From: Baaleninema simplex PCC 7105
Lineage (GTDB): Bacteria; Cyanobacteriota; Cyanobacteriia; Cyanobacteriales; Geitlerinemataceae
Assembly: GCF_000332355.1 (NCBI RefSeq)
Contig: NZ_KB235958.1
Coordinates: 3,459,922-3,523,921 of the forward strand
DNA length: 64,000 nucleotides
Reading direction: 5' to 3'
A program made the translations under genes and the position numbers. The notes under the pieces were generated by a model. It saw only the letters and a program-made list of their open reading frames with translations. It had not been told where the DNA came from and made no database searches. Positions 18,546 through 29,239 of this stretch are shown in pieces (the stretch's first letter is position 1; each line of letters starts with the position of its first letter).

Positions 18546-19184
18546 TTACACCATATTGGTTTCGATCGCCCAGCGAGCCAATTCGGTACGGTTGTGTAGT
18601 CCTGTTTTGCCGAGCATATTGGAAACGTGACTTTCGATAGTGCGCTGGCTGACGTTCATTTCTAACGCGATTTCGCGGTTGGCCATTCCTCGGGCCACCC
18701 ACTGCACCACTTTCAACTCTGTCGGAGTCAGTTCTACGCCAGCCCGGACTTTTAACGGCGGTGCGTTATCGCTTCCGGCCAGTTTGCGAGCCAGCAGTCG
18801 CGAAGCTTGGTTGAGAGCGGCTTCGACTTGGGCGACTAACTCGTCTGGCTCGAAGGGTTTGACCATGTAAACGTCGGCCCCCGTGTTCAATCCCTTGACG
18901 CGATCTTGACTTTGTCCTTTCGCCGACAAGAAAATCACGGGAATCCAGTTCGTGCGGGGGTCTTCGCGCACGTGTTCGACGAACGTGTAGCCGTCCATTT
19001 CCGGCATCATCACGTCGCAGATAATTAAATCGGGAAGCTTTTCTTCAAGAAGTTCGAGGGCTTCGCGTCCGTTTTCAGCGGCGATGACTTCATATCCCCG
19101 AAATTCGAGAAAATCCTTGACCAATAAAATTAAATTTGGGTCGTCATCAATCAGAAGTAATCGTTTGTTGCTGCTGGTCTTCAT
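18546..19184 (-). CDS. NarL/LuxR-type response regulator
   Basis: This 212-residue two-component regulator has a receiver domain at about 8-122, with acidic pocket IDDD, phospho-acceptor Asp in ICDVMMPEMDG, Thr/Ser site LSAKG and Lys in MVKPFEPDEL. A LuxR-type helix-turn-helix follows at about 148-210 (ELTPTELKVVQWVARGMANR, then SQRTIESHVSNMLGKTGLHN). Cyanobacteria carry several close paralogues related to Rre1 and plastid Ycf29, and this one cannot be named safely. No histidine kinase is adjacent. Confidence 0.88.
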   Translation of the reverse strand: MKTSSNKRLLLIDDDPNLILLVKDFLEFRGYEVIAAENGREALELLEEKLPDLIICDVMMPEMDGYTFVEHVREDPRTNWIPVIFLSAKGQSQDRVKGLNTGADVYMVKPFEPDELVAQVEAALNQASRLLARKLAGSDNAPPLKVRAGVELTPTELKVVQWVARGMANREIALEMNVSQRTIESHVSNMLGKTGLHNRTELARWAIETNMV

Positions 19185-19352
19185 AGTGAGCGATCGCTGT
19201 TCGGGAAAATTATAGAGATATCAGTATTTTTGACGGCATAGCTCGGCGAAGACCGGATTGAGAACTGTTCGGGCTAAAACCCCTGCCGTTCTTCACTTCG
19301 ACTCCGCTCGACCGATTTCCATGATAACCCAGCTTGGTGGCCGTGTCGCCCG

Positions 19353-19898
19353 TTAACGCGTGGTGGTTTGACTCGGATCGTCCGTATTTTTAACAAGAGG
19401 GGAGGCGTCGGCGGACATCGCTGCGATCGCCCCAGGTAACGGACGTTCTAAAAAGGCGTATTCTTCGACGATGCGATCGCCGATCAGATGTTCTTGAATA
19501 ATCCGTTCGATAACTGGTGGCGTCGCGCCGCGATACCAAACCCCATCGGGATAGACCACGAGAACCGGTCCTTGAGTACAAACACGCAAACAGTTCGCCT
19601 TCGTCCGGAAAATACAGGTCGGTCGATCGTCGGTGGCGCGATCGAGCTTCAGTTCTTTCAGGCGTCGTTTGAGGTAATCCCAGGCTTCGATCCCTTCTGC
19701 TTTCGAGCAGCATTTGGGTTTCGTTTGGTCGGCGCACAGCAAAACGTGGCGTTCGATCGCCCGCAAGCCGAGACTGTCAATACAGGCGGCCAGAGATGCC
19801 GTACAGCCTTCGTTCTCGTCGGGGTTGGCAGAAGGGTCGGCGGGTATCGTTTGATTTTCAACCGTCGGGTCGGACATTTGCAGTTCGATCGCTTTCAA
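19353..19898 (-). CDS. Thioredoxin-like [2Fe-2S] ferredoxin
   Basis: The 181-residue product contains a ([2Fe-2S]) thioredoxin-like ferredoxin domain at about 50-140. Candidate cluster ligands are cysteines in [14 protein letters not shown] and in [14 protein letters not shown], followed by the typical [11 protein letters not shown]. The protein has extra N- and C-terminal tails beyond the domain. Such proteins are thought to carry electrons or bind clusters, and the partner is unknown. The start could be MKAIELQ at 19898 or MSDPTVE seven residues later. It is divergent from groES, sharing a 310-bp gap. Confidence 0.78.
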   Translation of the reverse strand: MKAIELQMSDPTVENQTIPADPSANPDENEGCTASLAACIDSLGLRAIERHVLLCADQTKPKCCSKAEGIEAWDYLKRRLKELKLDRATDDRPTCIFRTKANCLRVCTQGPVLVVYPDGVWYRGATPPVIERIIQEHLIGDRIVEEYAFLERPLPGAIAAMSADASPLVKNTDDPSQTTTR

Positions 19899-19945
19899 AG
19901 GCAGTTTTTCTCATTTTAGTTCGGAAACCCGTACTACCCAACGAG

Positions 19946-19975
19946 TTGCCTCGGACAAATTCGCTCCGCTAAATT
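19946..19975 (+). promoter_or_regulatory. Candidate groESL promoter
   Basis: TTGCCT (19946-19951) and TAAATT (19970-19975) are separated by 18 bp, a fair sigma70 match. The -10 overlaps the first bases of the CIRCE element, so HrcA bound there would block transcription. Confidence 0.6.
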
Positions 19976-20000
19976 AGCACTCAGAAGTCGAGAGTGCTAA
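19974..20000 (+). promoter_or_regulatory. CIRCE operator (HrcA site)
   Basis: TTAGCACTC, nine bases, then GAGTGCTAA: a perfect match to the CIRCE inverted repeat bound by the heat-shock repressor HrcA. It lies 209 bp upstream of groES. Confidence 0.97.
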
Positions 20001-20208
20001 TCCACCCGATGCGAACTCCTCGACTTCCGGCACGACACCCGCGTTTCCGAAGTTTCGGAGAGGGGAATCGTCGCCGCCGCAGCTTAAAGTTTGTGCGATC
20101 GAACCGCGAGCCGCAATCCCCGCAGCACTTCAGTTCGATCGCCGACAAACCCAGCTCGATCGATTTCTCGAAAAGTGTAACGTATCTGTAAAATTTGGAG
20201 AATTCCCT

Positions 20209-20520
20209 ATGGCAGCCGTATCTCTGAGTGTTTCCACCGTCAAACCGCTAGCCGATCGCGTTTTTGTAAAGGTGAGTGCCTCGGAGGAGAAAACCGCCGG
20301 CGGCATCCTTCTGCCGGACACCGCTAAAGAAAAACCCCAAGTCGGTGAAGTCGTGCAGGTCGGTCCTGGCAAACGCAACGACGACGGATCTCGTCAAGCA
20401 ATGGACGTCAACGTCGGCGATAAAGTCCTCTACTCCAAATACGCTGGCACGGACATCAAACTCGGTAGCGACGAGTTCGTTTTGCTGTCTGAAAAAGACA
20501 TTCTGGCGATCGTTCAGTAA
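20209..20520 (+). CDS. groES: Co-chaperonin GroES
   Basis: GroES caps the GroEL chamber. The 103-residue protein has the family opening [29 protein letters not shown], including the mobile loop, and ends [15 protein letters not shown]. It is the first gene of the CIRCE-controlled operon, with groEL starting 70 bp later. Confidence 0.97.
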   Translation: MAAVSLSVSTVKPLADRVFVKVSASEEKTAGGILLPDTAKEKPQVGEVVQVGPGKRNDDGSRQAMDVNVGDKVLYSKYAGTDIKLGSDEFVLLSEKDILAIVQ

Positions 20521-20584
20521 AACCGTCGCCCTCACTAATTACTCCCCTCAACTATCGACACACACAGCGAGATTAACGAAGTAG

Positions 20585-22228
<1,644 letters not shown>

Positions 22229-22237
22229 AATCGCCTC

Positions 22238-22306
22238 TGGGGTGGGGACTTCTCACCCCAAATTGAATTTCAAAAACCCCTCAGACAATGTTTGCCTGGG
22301 GGGTTT
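22238..22306 (+). terminator. Two stem-loops after groEL
   Basis: A first hairpin (TGGGGTG/CACCCCA, 22238-22260) is followed by a longer one at 22272-22306 (AAACCCCTCAG paired with CCTGGGGGGTTT). The latter has A and T runs on its sides and could work for both groEL and the convergent gene ending at 22340. Confidence 0.8.
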
Positions 22307-22339
22307 CGCTCGTAAATGTTGGCTGTACTGCGATCGCTA

Positions 22340-23584
22340 CTATTCTCGTGCCAACTGCGGCTGACGCCCCAACAAACCGGTCATCAACTGCAACGCCAAG
22401 GTTTTGGCAGGCTGTACGTTTCGCAACACCCACAATCCCAACTGACGTACCGTCACGATGGGAAGAAAATCGTTCGAGAACGTGCGATCGAGCAAATCCG
22501 TAAAGCCTAAAATCGTCCAATTTTCCCCACGACGCCAGCGTTCGTACCGTTCTAACACAGACAACGACCCAATATCGTTACCCTGGCTACAGGCGTCTCG
22601 TATCACTTGCGCTAACGCTGCCACATCGCGAATTCCCATATTCAATCCCTGGCCGCCGACGGGATGACAGCGATGCGCCGCATCTCCCACCAACGCCACG
22701 CGATGTTTGATATAGCGATCGCTTTGCATCAACTGTACGAGAAACACGCGACGGGGACTGATGACCCGCACGCGCCCCATCGCATCGCCGTAGTGACGCT
22801 GTAACTCCTCGGTAAAGGCATCTTCGTCCATTTCTGCCAATTCTCGAGCTTTCCCGTGGGGTGCCGACCACACCACGTTACAGCGATCGCCCGTCAGGGG
22901 CAAAATGGCAAACGGCCCGTTTTTGCGAAAGCGTTCGTAAGCGATGTTCTCGTGAGATTTCTCTGGCTTGACTTTGAAGGTGACGCAGGATTGCCAATAC
23001 TGCCAGCCTCGAGTTTGAATTCCGGCGGCGGTGCGAACGCGCGATCGCGCCCCGTCTGCCCCAACCACCAACCGCGCTCTAAGCTGGTGTGGCGTACCTT
23101 CGAGACTGTACGTCACCGTGGCGCAGTCGTCCCCGTACTCCACCGCGAGAACCTCTGCCGGACAAGTCACCCGCACGTTTTCGACGCCCCGTAAAAACGT
23201 TTGCAGCGTACTCAACAGTGGCGTGTGTTCGGCAACGTAACCGAGGCGGTCTAAACCCACATCTGAGGGAACAAACTGCACGTCACCGGAGCGATCGCCG
23301 TCCGAGAGGCGAATTTTCGTAAAGGTGGTAATTTTCGGCAAAATGTCTTGCCACACACCGATGCCGTTCAAAATGCGTCCAGTGAGGAGCGTTAAGGCAT
23401 AAACCTGCGATCGCGCGGCAGCGGCGTCTTGTGTTTGTGCGTCGAGGAGCCTCACCCGTAATCCCGAATCCTTCAACGCACAGGCGAGGGTGGTTCCGGC
23501 AACGCCACCGCCGACGATGGCCACGTCGCAGTCAACAGCAGGGTTAGCAGTATCCTGGGTTTGAGAAAGCGGCTCTTGGGACAT
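22340..23584 (-). CDS. FAD-dependent hydroxylase, UbiH/VisC/COQ6 family
   Basis: This family hydroxylates aromatic rings in quinone synthesis. The 414-residue protein has the GxGxxG dinucleotide motif in DVAIVGGGVAGTTLACAL, the DG motif in LVVGADGARSRVR and the second FAD signature ALVGDAAHRCHPVGGQGLN. Cyanobacteria make plastoquinone by a Ubi-like route and have one such enzyme, so a plastoquinone or related role is likely but not proven. MSQEPLSQ at 23584 is chosen as the start; an ATG ten codons earlier adds a stretch unlike the family. Confidence 0.85.
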   Translation of the reverse strand: MSQEPLSQTQDTANPAVDCDVAIVGGGVAGTTLACALKDSGLRVRLLDAQTQDAAAARSQVYALTLLTGRILNGIGVWQDILPKITTFTKIRLSDGDRSGDVQFVPSDVGLDRLGYVAEHTPLLSTLQTFLRGVENVRVTCPAEVLAVEYGDDCATVTYSLEGTPHQLRARLVVGADGARSRVRTAAGIQTRGWQYWQSCVTFKVKPEKSHENIAYERFRKNGPFAILPLTGDRCNVVWSAPHGKARELAEMDEDAFTEELQRHYGDAMGRVRVISPRRVFLVQLMQSDRYIKHRVALVGDAAHRCHPVGGQGLNMGIRDVAALAQVIRDACSQGNDIGSLSVLERYERWRRGENWTILGFTDLLDRTFSNDFLPIVTVRQLGLWVLRNVQPAKTLALQLMTGLLGRQPQLARE

Positions 23585-23690
23585 TAGCTGACTTGAAATG
23601 TAACGGTTTATCAAGTTTTTCTTGTTTAATTACTATATTGCCAACAATTCTCGATTCGTGCAGAATTTGTTTTTTCACGTTCTCCTTGTT

Positions 23691-23744
23691 ACAGTCACCA
23701 GTCACCAGTCACCAGTCACCAGTCACCAGTCACCAGTCACCAGT
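23691..23744. repeat. CAGTCAC heptamer array
   Basis: About seven tandem copies of CAGTCAC, identical in unit to 6878-6937. A single degenerate copy also occurs near 33601. Confidence 0.9.
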
Positions 23745-23764
23745 GAAGAGATGACGAGAAACTG

Positions 23765-25063
23765 TTACCCGTCCTCACTCTTCCCTCTTCCCTCTTCCCT
23801 GAAGAAGCTCCCTTGCTCCTCACCATAAACCCGGCCGCGCCACTGAGTCGGAATCTCTGAGGCCGATTTCCAGATTCGCAGAACGGCGAGGGGGTCGGCG
23901 AGGGGAGAGAGCCAGAACAGCCAAGATAGGCGAGCGTCTCGGAGATCGTAAGAGGGAGCGATCGCTATTCCGAGGGCAAAACGAATTGCGAGTAAGCCCG
24001 AGTTGAGGTAAAACAGCAGCGACGCCGGAGACAGCGAAACGGTCGGAAACGGCGAAGCGTCCGCAAACAGAGACGCCACAATACCTGCGACGACGACCAG
24101 CGGCGGCAGCGCCTGTACGCAAGAGAGAAACCAGACATCGCCCCATGTTTGACCCGACGAGGCGGCATCCTTGAGATCGAGAGAGCGCCCCCACTCGCGC
24201 CAAGTTTCCATCGCACCTTCGTACATCCGAACTTTCAGCAACGTCGAACCGTCCCAAAATCCGACTTTAAACCCGCGAGCTGCTGCCGTTCGCGCCAGGG
24301 TCACGTCATCGCAAAACGATCGCCTCGCGCAAGTGTACCCATCCAATTCTTCCAAGAGCGATCGCCGCACCAAAAAACACTGGCCGTTTGCCATGACCCG
24401 TTCCGAACTGTCGCTGCGGCTGCCCGTCGGACCGAAGCGATACACTAACGTCATCAACAACGCCGGTTGCAACATCAGCTCGCCGGGATGCTTCAAAATA
24501 AACTGCGGCGACAGGGACACGAGATCGTATCCTTCTGCTTCGGCTTCTGCCACCAAACTCGCCGCCAAACCGGGCGCTGGGCGCGTATCGGCATCGACCC
24601 CCAAAATCCACTCGACCGGTCGAGCATCGCGGGAACAGTTCGACCCAGAAGCCACTGGCGGTTCAGATAACGGCGTACCCGAGAGATAGGCATAACCGTT
24701 GTGAAGGGCCCAAGGACGCCCCACCCATCCCGAGGGAAGGGGATCGTCTTGTATTAGGCAAAGGCGGGGATCGAACTGCGCCCGTTCTTTGACGATATCG
24801 ACCGTTCCGTCCTGGGAGTTGCTATCGACGACGACGATTTGGCGGACTTCGTGGCCTTGTTGGCTGAGACCCTGCAAACAGGGACGAATGCGGTGAGCTT
24901 CGTCGAGCGTCGGCACGACGATCCCCACGGTTCCCACCGATTCGCTAGAGACAGTTTGCGGCTGTAGGGGCGGTTTGCGGGTCGGACCTTCGAGCAACCG
25001 CGACAGCAAAATCGCTACAGCGGGAAGTTGTATTAGCAGGAGAACGAAAATCAGAACGTCCAT
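23765..25063 (-). CDS. cruG: Carotenoid 2-prime-O-glycosyltransferase CruG
   Basis: CruG adds the sugar to myxol-type carotenoids (myxoxanthophyll). The 432-residue protein has an N-terminal membrane helix, a GT2-type glycosyltransferase domain (GIVVPTLDEAHRIRPCL, VVVDSNSQDGT, WILGVDADTRP), a QCFLVRRS segment and C-terminal membrane helices. It directly follows cruF, a pairing common in cyanobacteria and the main reason for the specific name. The last 15 or so residues come from low-complexity DNA next to the heptamer array and may not be ancestral. Confidence 0.88.
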   Translation of the reverse strand: MDVLIFVLLLIQLPAVAILLSRLLEGPTRKPPLQPQTVSSESVGTVGIVVPTLDEAHRIRPCLQGLSQQGHEVRQIVVVDSNSQDGTVDIVKERAQFDPRLCLIQDDPLPSGWVGRPWALHNGYAYLSGTPLSEPPVASGSNCSRDARPVEWILGVDADTRPAPGLAASLVAEAEAEGYDLVSLSPQFILKHPGELMLQPALLMTLVYRFGPTGSRSDSSERVMANGQCFLVRRSLLEELDGYTCARRSFCDDVTLARTAAARGFKVGFWDGSTLLKVRMYEGAMETWREWGRSLDLKDAASSGQTWGDVWFLSCVQALPPLVVVAGIVASLFADASPFPTVSLSPASLLFYLNSGLLAIRFALGIAIAPSYDLRDARLSWLFWLSPLADPLAVLRIWKSASEIPTQWRGRVYGEEQGSFFREEGRGKSEDG

Positions 25064-25120
25064 GCAGATCGAATCGGTGGAACGGCGTATTGAGGGTGGG
25101 AGCGAAACGAGGGGCAGATA

Positions 25121-26053
25121 CTACTTGGCAGCGGTTTCGAGAGGGGGAAGAGCGAGGTCGTCAGCCACGCGATCGGTATTTTGGGAATCTGAGGGATCGA
25201 TCGCCCGTTCGGGAGCCAGACGCCAGAAGGCGATCGCTGGAACTACACCGAACAGCACGCTGAGCAGCGTCGGAACGGTAAACTGCGCGTCCAGCAATAC
25301 CAGGGTAATGGTTGCGCCGAAGCAGAAGTTCACCAGATAGACGAAAACGGGAACGCCCAGATGTCGGCGCGACAATACGAACTGGTCTTTATTTTGCAGG
25401 GCGGTGGCGACCGTCATGTAGAGAACGCCCGTCCCGATCCATCCGGCAATGTTGCGATAGGGCATTCCGAAGAACTCGCCCACTTCTTCAAACGCCCAAA
25501 ACGGATAGGGCGTCTGGCTCATGGCGGGATCGAGAACTAAATCCCAAGCGGTTAGGAGTAACGCGCCGAGGGCGATCGCGCCGATTTGACGCATCCAACG
25601 GGGAGCTATGGCGACGGCTTCCATCGCGCTTCGGGCGAGCAGGTAGCAGACGAACCCCATGTAAAACCAGGATAGGGGAATGGTGAAGGGAACCAAACCC
25701 GCGATTTTGTAGCCTAAGCCGTCGAGGTAGTGATAAGACCCGAAGGGAAAGCCAGTACTGGTTCCGAGGAGTTCGCTACTGAGGGAGAGGAGAACGGAGG
25801 GAGTAAAGAACGCTAACAGCGGTTTCCATCCGAGGGTGCGATAGGTGAAGAGGGCGATCGCGACAGCCCCGAGCAGAATGTAACTGACGCCCCCTTGGGC
25901 CATACTCCACCCGAAGAGTTTGAGACCGAAGGGTGAAAGCTGTCCGATCCATTCAGGGTGGGGCAGAACGATTAACAATCCTGCCAGCCCGAACGCCATA
26001 GAAAAGGCGTGCAGTCCCAGGCTGGAGCGTTCGGCAATCTTGAGATGCTGCAT
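25121..26053 (-). CDS. cruF: Carotenoid 1-prime-hydratase CruF
   Basis: CruF hydrates the psi end of gamma-carotene derivatives on the way to myxol. The 310-residue protein has about seven membrane helices and family segments SELLGTSTGFPFGSYHY, LSWFYMGFVCYLLAR and LTAWDLVLDPAMSQ, with conserved acidic and histidine positions. It is 57 bp upstream of cruG on the same strand, so the two are probably co-transcribed. Its substrate and partner fit the known myxoxanthophyll pathway. Confidence 0.9.
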   Translation of the reverse strand: MQHLKIAERSSLGLHAFSMAFGLAGLLIVLPHPEWIGQLSPFGLKLFGWSMAQGGVSYILLGAVAIALFTYRTLGWKPLLAFFTPSVLLSLSSELLGTSTGFPFGSYHYLDGLGYKIAGLVPFTIPLSWFYMGFVCYLLARSAMEAVAIAPRWMRQIGAIALGALLLTAWDLVLDPAMSQTPYPFWAFEEVGEFFGMPYRNIAGWIGTGVLYMTVATALQNKDQFVLSRRHLGVPVFVYLVNFCFGATITLVLLDAQFTVPTLLSVLFGVVPAIAFWRLAPERAIDPSDSQNTDRVADDLALPPLETAAK

Positions 26054-26222
26054 TGTTAACTTTTTTTACGAAAACACTGCCTATCAGTTTACAAACCTTT
26101 AATCCATTTCGGGAGCCGATCGCGATCGCTTCCGTGGTTTTTCCCGTCCCACGCTAGGATAGAACCCAAAACGATCGCGCCTGTAAGGGTGTGGGTAGTG
26201 GGATTGGGAGCCTGAAGCGCGC

Positions 26223-27284
26223 ATGAAAGCACAAGTATTTCGAGGAGTCGATCGCCTGTGTTACGAAGACCTCCCCCAACCGACGATCGCCGCTGACGAA
26301 ATTTTGCTGAAGGTCGAGGTGGTGGGGGTCTCGCCCCACGACTTACGGGCGTTGACTTCGAGGGAAACCGAGTCGCCTTGCGTGTTGGGAAGCGAGATTG
26401 CGGGGACGATCGCCGCTGTGGGTGACGACGTTAGCCAATGGTGGGTCGGGCAGCGTGTGGCGACGGTGTCTCGCATTCCCTGTATGCGCTGCCGCGAGTG
26501 TCTGCGCGATCGCTTTTCTTTGTGTTCGGTCTATCGAGGCATCACGACGACGGCCGGATTCACCCCGAGCGGGGGAGGATTTGCTGAATACGTGCGCGTT
26601 CCGGCTCATCTGGTCTGTCACGGCGGTTTAGTGCCACTTCCGGGTCACGTCACCCTCGATCGCGCCTGTTTGCTACAACCGGTAAATCTCTCTCTGAGCG
26701 CGATCGAACGCTTGCAAGTTCGCGCCGGACAACTGGTGTGGGTTCTCGGAGCCGGTTCGATTGGGTCGATGTTCGTCTTACTCCTAAAACGTTTCGGGAT
26801 GCGGGCGATCGTCAGCGATCCCAACCCCGATCGCCTCGAAGTCGCCCTCGACTTGGGGGCCGAGGCCGTCTTTTGCGGAACTAGCGACGACTTACACACG
26901 AAAATTCGCGCCTTTACCGACGGTGAAGGCGTCGAAGCGGCTATTCTGACTGCCCCCTCCAACGAGAGCTTTCTCAACGCCCTCGATGGCTTGCGTCCTG
27001 GCGGTAAACTCCTGGGGTTGACCGACTACGCCGAAAACGGCACTCTGTTGTTCGATCCGCTCTCGTTAATGCGCCGTCAAATCGACCTGCTCGGCTGCGG
27101 GGGGATGTCGTTTCGCTGGCAACCTACGGCGATCGATCTGGTGTTCGACTACCGCCTTCCCCTCGAGTCGGTCGTCAGCGATCGCGTTTCTCTGTCGGAA
27201 TTGCCCGAAATCGTCGCACGGGCGACTGCTAGCAAACCCGCCACGCGAAAAATTTTGGTCTATCCCGATTCCCGTTCGGGTTAA
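26223..27284 (+). CDS. Zinc-type alcohol dehydrogenase-like protein (MDR family)
   Basis: The 353-residue protein has the medium-chain dehydrogenase layout: GroES-like domain, then an NAD(P) Rossmann fold with VLGAGSIGSMF near 177 and an acidic VSDPNPDRLE. The structural zinc lobe is intact (Cys87, Cys90, Cys93, Cys101). The catalytic zinc ligands are not: the usual GxCGxD is GVSPHD (Cys to Ser37) and the usual GHE is GSE (His to Ser57). Either the chemistry is zinc-free, as in quinone reductases, or the activity has changed. It converges on the STAS gene with a 4-bp overlap. Confidence 0.8.
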   Translation: MKAQVFRGVDRLCYEDLPQPTIAADEILLKVEVVGVSPHDLRALTSRETESPCVLGSEIAGTIAAVGDDVSQWWVGQRVATVSRIPCMRCRECLRDRFSLCSVYRGITTTAGFTPSGGGFAEYVRVPAHLVCHGGLVPLPGHVTLDRACLLQPVNLSLSAIERLQVRAGQLVWVLGAGSIGSMFVLLLKRFGMRAIVSDPNPDRLEVALDLGAEAVFCGTSDDLHTKIRAFTDGEGVEAAILTAPSNESFLNALDGLRPGGKLLGLTDYAENGTLLFDPLSLMRRQIDLLGCGGMSFRWQPTAIDLVFDYRLPLESVVSDRVSLSELPEIVARATASKPATRKILVYPDSRSG

Positions 27285-27694
27285 CGGGTCGAGGACGTCG
27301 TTGCTTGCGATCGCGATTTTTTTCGCGGCGAGATCCGACGGCGATCTCGTCGCAGCGCTTCGTCCGTCGCTTCCTCCGAGCGATCCGATCGGGCTTCTTC
27401 GTCCTCGTCCCCTTGAACTTCAAAATACTCCGTCACGAGGGCAGCCTCGAAAATCGCCCGAACTGCTGCCGTCGGATGTTGCAAGATCAGCCGACTGCGG
27501 CGTTTTTCTGCCAGACGTTGCAATCGCGTCAACAACAGCAGCCCCGCGTGAGAAATGGTTTTCACCTGGGAGAGATCCACAATCCACAGGGGAGAGGCGT
27601 GTTTGTTCGAGAGAATATAACGGTTGACATCGTGTTGGAGTCGCCCCGCGCCGATTAAATCGAGTTTGCCTTGGGGTCGCAGTACAATAGCCAT
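27281..27694 (-). CDS. STAS-domain protein
   Basis: A 137-residue protein with a STAS (anti-sigma factor antagonist) domain over about 1-95, then a charged, Arg-rich tail. The core IVDLSQVKTISHAGLLLLTRL aligns with the usual D-S-S-G-L phosphorylation loop, but that serine is replaced (ISHAGL), so control by an RsbW-type kinase at this site is unlikely. The tail (SDRSEEATDEALRRDRRR onward) looks disordered. No anti-sigma kinase is adjacent, and the role is unknown. Confidence 0.75.
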   Translation of the reverse strand: MAIVLRPQGKLDLIGAGRLQHDVNRYILSNKHASPLWIVDLSQVKTISHAGLLLLTRLQRLAEKRRSRLILQHPTAAVRAIFEAALVTEYFEVQGDEDEEARSDRSEEATDEALRRDRRRISPRKKSRSQATTSSTR

Positions 27695-27821
27695 GGGTCG
27701 CGATCGCCTCGTTTGAAACTTCCGTTCCAGAATCCCAGATTTCCGAACGGCGCTCCGTTACCTCGATCGAGCTGTCGCGTGACCCTACCCGAGAATTTTC
27801 AGCGATCGCGATCGCAGCTAC

Positions 27822-29217
27822 CAAGATCCGTCGCAGTGCTCCGCCCATAGCCGAGGGCTTGGGGGGTGGTGAAGCGACGGGAGGGAGTAGTTCACTTAAG
27901 CCTAGGAAACAAATATTTATTTCATAGGCTATAATAATTTCATGCTAAACATGACGTGGGAATTCAAGCTAGAGCCAACGGCGGAGCAGGTTTCAGACAT
28001 CGAACACATTTTGGATGTGTGCCGCAATGTCTGGAATTTTGCCCTGCGGGAACGTAAGGATTGGCTAAATTCCCGAAAGTCGCCCGTGAATGCGTGTTCC
28101 ATTCAGCAGGAATACATCTTGCCTGCGGATGCACCATTTCCCAGCTATGCGCGGCAGTGCAAGTCCCTAACTGCGGCCAAAGCTGAATACCCCCGATTGA
28201 AGACTGTCAACGCTCAGGTTCTTCAACAAGTCATCCGAAAACTGGAAGCCTCCTGGGAGTCGTGGCGGTTAAAGCGTTCGGGTCTTCCACGATTCAAAAA
28301 AACAACCGGATGCGAAGCTTTGTCTTCCCCCAGATGCTCAAAAACTGTGTGTCTGACAAAGGGATTAAGTTGCCTCAGTTGGGATGGGTTCGGGTTCGGT
28401 GGTCGCGGAAAATTCCTGATTTATTTCAGGTTAAGCAAGCCCAGATTGTCCGCAAGGCATCCGGGTACTTTGTCGTGCTTAGCCTTCAGGCTGACGTCGA
28501 TATTCCTGCTGTAGCCCCTCACGGGCATCCGGTAGGGATTGATGTTGGCCTAGAGTATTTTCTCTCAACTTCTGATGGAGAGCAGGTCAAGCGACCTCGC
28601 TTCTTCAACAATCTGCACCGCAAGCTGAAATCGCTGCAACGCCGATTGAAGAAAAAGCAGAAGGGGTCAGCTAACTGGCTGAAACTCCAGAAGAAGATTG
28701 CCAGAGTCCATCAACGGATTGCCGATACGCGAAAAGACTGGCATTTTAAGCTGGCTCATCACCTCTGCGACGGTGCAGGGATGATTTTTGTCGAAGATCT
28801 CGACTTCCGTATCATGGCTAAGGGAATGTTGGGCAAGCACACCCTAGATGCTGGATTGGGTCAATTTGTGAATCAGATCCTTCCCTGGGTGTGCTGGAAG
28901 CGCGATGTCTTTTACGGCAAAGTTGATGCCCGTGGCACTTCTCAGGAGTGTCCGGATTGTGGAGTGGAGGTTCGCAAAGACCTCTCAACTCGAATCCATC
29001 ACTGTCACAACTGCGGGTCAACAAAGCCCCGTGATGTGGCGAGTGGACAAGTTATCTGTACCCGTGGGCAACGGGGAATCGAAACTGCCTGTGGAGGGGA
29101 GGCGGCGGGGACTGAGGTTACTCAGTCTAGCTGGCACCTGTTGAAGCAGGAAATCTTTGGGGCGACCCAAGGAATCTCCCTGCATACCCGCAACGGGTTG
29201 CTGGGAGAGGATGTCAA
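27822..29217 (+). mobile_element. IS200/IS605-type element, tnpB only (copy 3)
   Basis: The left end starts after CTAC near 27822 and is nearly identical to copy 1 for about 120 bp. The right end, GGGAGAGGATGTCAA, ends at 29217 as in copy 2. The right boundary falls within the stop codon of sasA on the other strand. No tnpA is present. Confidence 0.85.
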
Positions 29218-29239
29218 TCCCGATAGACCGGCAGCGTGA
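27942..29239 (+). pseudogene. tnpB: tnpB with a single-base frameshift (copy 3)
   Basis: This copy has no insert. The codons equivalent to FKKPNRM show an A7 run plus C at 28295-28302, one base shorter than copy 1 (A6 plus CCC), which moves the frame from 27942-28514 to 28262-29239. The second frame carries RuvC-I GIDVGLE, RuvC-II FVEDLDF, CPDCG/CHNCG and PRDVASGQVI. Slippage on the A7 run might restore some full-length protein. The frame reads through the IS end into host DNA and stops at 29239. Confidence 0.85.

Noticed and set aside
19290-19325. A third copy of the tnpB palindromic insert
   Set aside because: Only a short CGACTCCGCTCG-type match is shared; the hairpin arms are missing.
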